A DNA stretch of 64,000 nt from the NCBI GenBank assembly GCA_947034885.2, contig OX344749.2:8447501-8511500 (forward strand), read 5' to 3'. Positions 62,486 to 64,000 of the stretch are shown here, piece after piece. A program made the position numbers and the translations under genes. Numbering within the stretch: the stretch's first letter is position 1; every line of letters begins with the position of its first letter. The DNA is from Thuidium tamariscinum (lineage: Eukaryota > Streptophyta > Bryopsida > Hypnales > Thuidiaceae). The notes below the pieces were generated by a model. That model was given only the letters and a program-made list of their open reading frames with translations, was not told the DNA's origin and did not search any database.

Positions 62486-63962
62486 CTAAACCGGTTGAGG
62501 TGGAACCATCGGACATGCGCTTTCCGTCTCACTGGTTTCTGTAGTCTCATCCTCCTCTTCCTTTGACTCCTTGATCTCTTCCTCAACCTCTTGTTCTTCC
62601 GCGCCATGTCCCTGTTCTTCCTCCTCTTCCAAATCATCCACCACGTCAAACAGCACCGAAGTATTGTGGGATGCTAGCGTGGCTTCGGTCATCTGGACAA
62701 AACGTTTCGGATGTTGCCTGGCCAGATTCTACATCACCCCGATTCGTTTTTCTAGCTCCATATGGGTTGAAATCGAGGTTGAAGTTCCCAAACTAGTTTG
62801 TACCATCGGGGTTCCAGATCCAGTTCCAGTATGCTCTAGCAAGGGGTTGGATAGCTTTCGTTGCTATGATGTCCTCAGAAGCCCCCTATTCATCGACAAC
62901 TTTGTCTGTTGATCCAGACTCAGATCTGCAAACATGGAGACATGCATCACAACATCAGGTCTTCAAGTCCAACCGTGCATTCCGGGTTGAGACTTGCGAC
63001 CACTCCTCTCATCTCTTTCAAAACAACCTCCATCTTGGCCTGACACTCCACTAAAATGGTGAGCAACTTTGTCCTTATTATAGTCCCCTCTTGAACGAGT
63101 TGAGACGAGAAGAATCACGCCCTCACTATTGCCTCGACTAGCTGCTCCACGAGTTCCTTCAAGTTATGGATCATTGTGGTGGCATCGGCTATCTTATCCT
63201 TGGCAATCGTTAGCTCACTCTTTGTCCAGTGAATGCGCTGCTAGAGCTCATTCCATTCTGCCTCGACCTTCTAATGCTCCTCCTTGCCTTTCCAGAACTT
63301 CTCTTCTTTGATCTGGAACTCCTCGTTCATCTTTCGGATTTTCTCGTCCTTCTGTTGCAACACTTCTGGATTCGGTAGCTGGTCCAAAGCTTTCAACAGG
63401 TCCTCCGACTCAACTCCTCCTAGCTTAGTGGAAATTTGGTATAATAGACCCTCTAGATCTTGCTTCTCTGCGTGGGCTAAAAGCAGGTGTCTAGTCGCAA
63501 TGTCAAAGTAATCCTGCGACTTTGTTTCCTTCCATGACAATCCAGGCAAGGCTCAACTGGCACCCATCTTGCATTTGGAGTTGTGATTTTTCAGTGATCC
63601 GTCTTGCATTCCGGAGCATCCTCTCCTGGTTTACACTTTACAGTTATCTTCTTCCATTAGTTCCGGTTCTAGTTCATCCAGCTCAACCTTAGAAGTGAGG
63701 TCGTACTTCAAGATCTAGAATGCGGTTTTATACACTACAACCTGAGCCTTGGTAGCTGGTCCAAAGCTTTCAACAGGTCCTCTAATCTGGTGTTGAGGAT
63801 CTCTTGCTGGTAATAGAGGTGGAATAGATACACCCTCAAAAGGCTATACTTGGCCTTGGAGATATGGCTTGTTAGTTTAGAAACTAGCTGGCTTATCATG
63901 ATCGTCCAGTTCTCGGGTCTACTCTCAAAACACCCGAAAATGGTGTTTGCCATAATTAACAC
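62486..63962 (-). pseudogene. Broken coiled-coil ORF with acidic tail, identity unknown
   Basis: Minus-strand frames read, in order, LEDLLKALDQLP (about 63790), SQDYFDIATRHLLLAHAEKQ and DLLKALDQLPNPEVLQQKDE (63549-63330), a heptad-like helical stretch (AEWNELxQRIHWTKSELTIA, KDKIADATTMIHNLKELVEQ), KLLTILVECQAKMEVVLKEM and MRGVVASLNPE (about 63000), then after more breaks VLFDVVDDLEEEEEQ and a Glu-rich tail ending PPQPV at 62486. It looks like a long coiled-coil protein ending in an acidic tail, with frame changes and stops throughout. I do not recognise the family; it could be an element-encoded accessory ORF or a dead host gene. Confidence 0.45.
63374..63782. repeat. 32-bp direct repeat inside the coiled-coil ORF remains
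   Basis: GGTAGCTGGTCCAAAGCTTT and the following 12 bases occur identically at 63374-63405 and 63751-63782, 377 bp apart. On the minus strand both encode EDLLKALDQLP. The sequence around them is not obviously duplicated, so either a short segment was copied or the rest has diverged. Confidence 0.7.
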
Positions 63963-64000
63963 CGGTGATCCAGTTCGACTTTTCTCGATAGAGAATTGGA

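Noticed and set aside
1-64000. CRISPR arrays, bacterial operons, ribosomal RNA or tRNA genes
   Set aside because: No regularly spaced short repeats with unique spacers and no rRNA-like sequence were seen; split genes show a eukaryotic nuclear context. tRNAs were not searched systematically.

Overview
The window looks like nuclear DNA of a land plant. It has two split plant genes with GT-AG introns, very AT-rich intergenic DNA, and many DNA transposons of plant type (Mutator-like, CACTA, Tourist-like). The introns are mostly short and the transposon families are not ones I know from flowering plants, so a moss, liverwort, lycophyte or fern is my guess. That is inference, and the species cannot be read from the sequence.

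Only two host genes can be supported, both on the minus strand. (1) Positions 6082 to 2943 hold a three-exon gene for a 518-residue AVT1-type vacuolar amino acid transporter. (2) Positions 38832 to 28297 hold a 24-coding-exon gene for a protein of about 1293 residues. It matches the plant CCAR1/DBC1 family, known as SHORT ROOT IN SALT MEDIUM 1. It has a Gln/Ala/Tyr/Gly-rich N-terminus, an Arg/Asp-rich stretch, a DBC1 core and a C-terminal EF-hand-like module. I worked out exon borders from splice sites, reading phase and continuity with the families.

The rest is mostly transposon graveyard. Region by region: 1-2942 AT-rich with one TTAA-flanked element; 2943-6082 AVT1 gene; 6083-28296 mostly non-autonomous elements, with islands of more balanced base composition at about 8870-9720, 13740-15330 and 25000-26550; 28297-38832 DBC1-family gene; 38833-44990 AT-rich DNA with one element; 44993-56083 a decayed Mutator-like transposase gene (minus strand) split by four separate insertions; 57960-62450 repeat-rich DNA with short tandem repeats; 62480-63960 fragments of a coiled-coil, acid-tailed ORF of unknown identity.

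Three non-autonomous groups stand out. Family A has tips GGGTGATTGCAAGAAACACC, a 4-bp target duplication and about ten copies here, one of them a 1.08-kb palindrome. Family B has TTAA targets and CCC(C)TRAAG-like tips, with several internal types. Family C has 8-bp duplications and CCCGGGGAG-like tips. Their nesting gives a relative history: a family B element sits inside a family A copy, and elsewhere a family A copy sits inside a relative of that same family B element. At 47665-52274 a CACTA element inside the Mutator gene carries a family C element, which in turn carries a family B element and a small foldback element.
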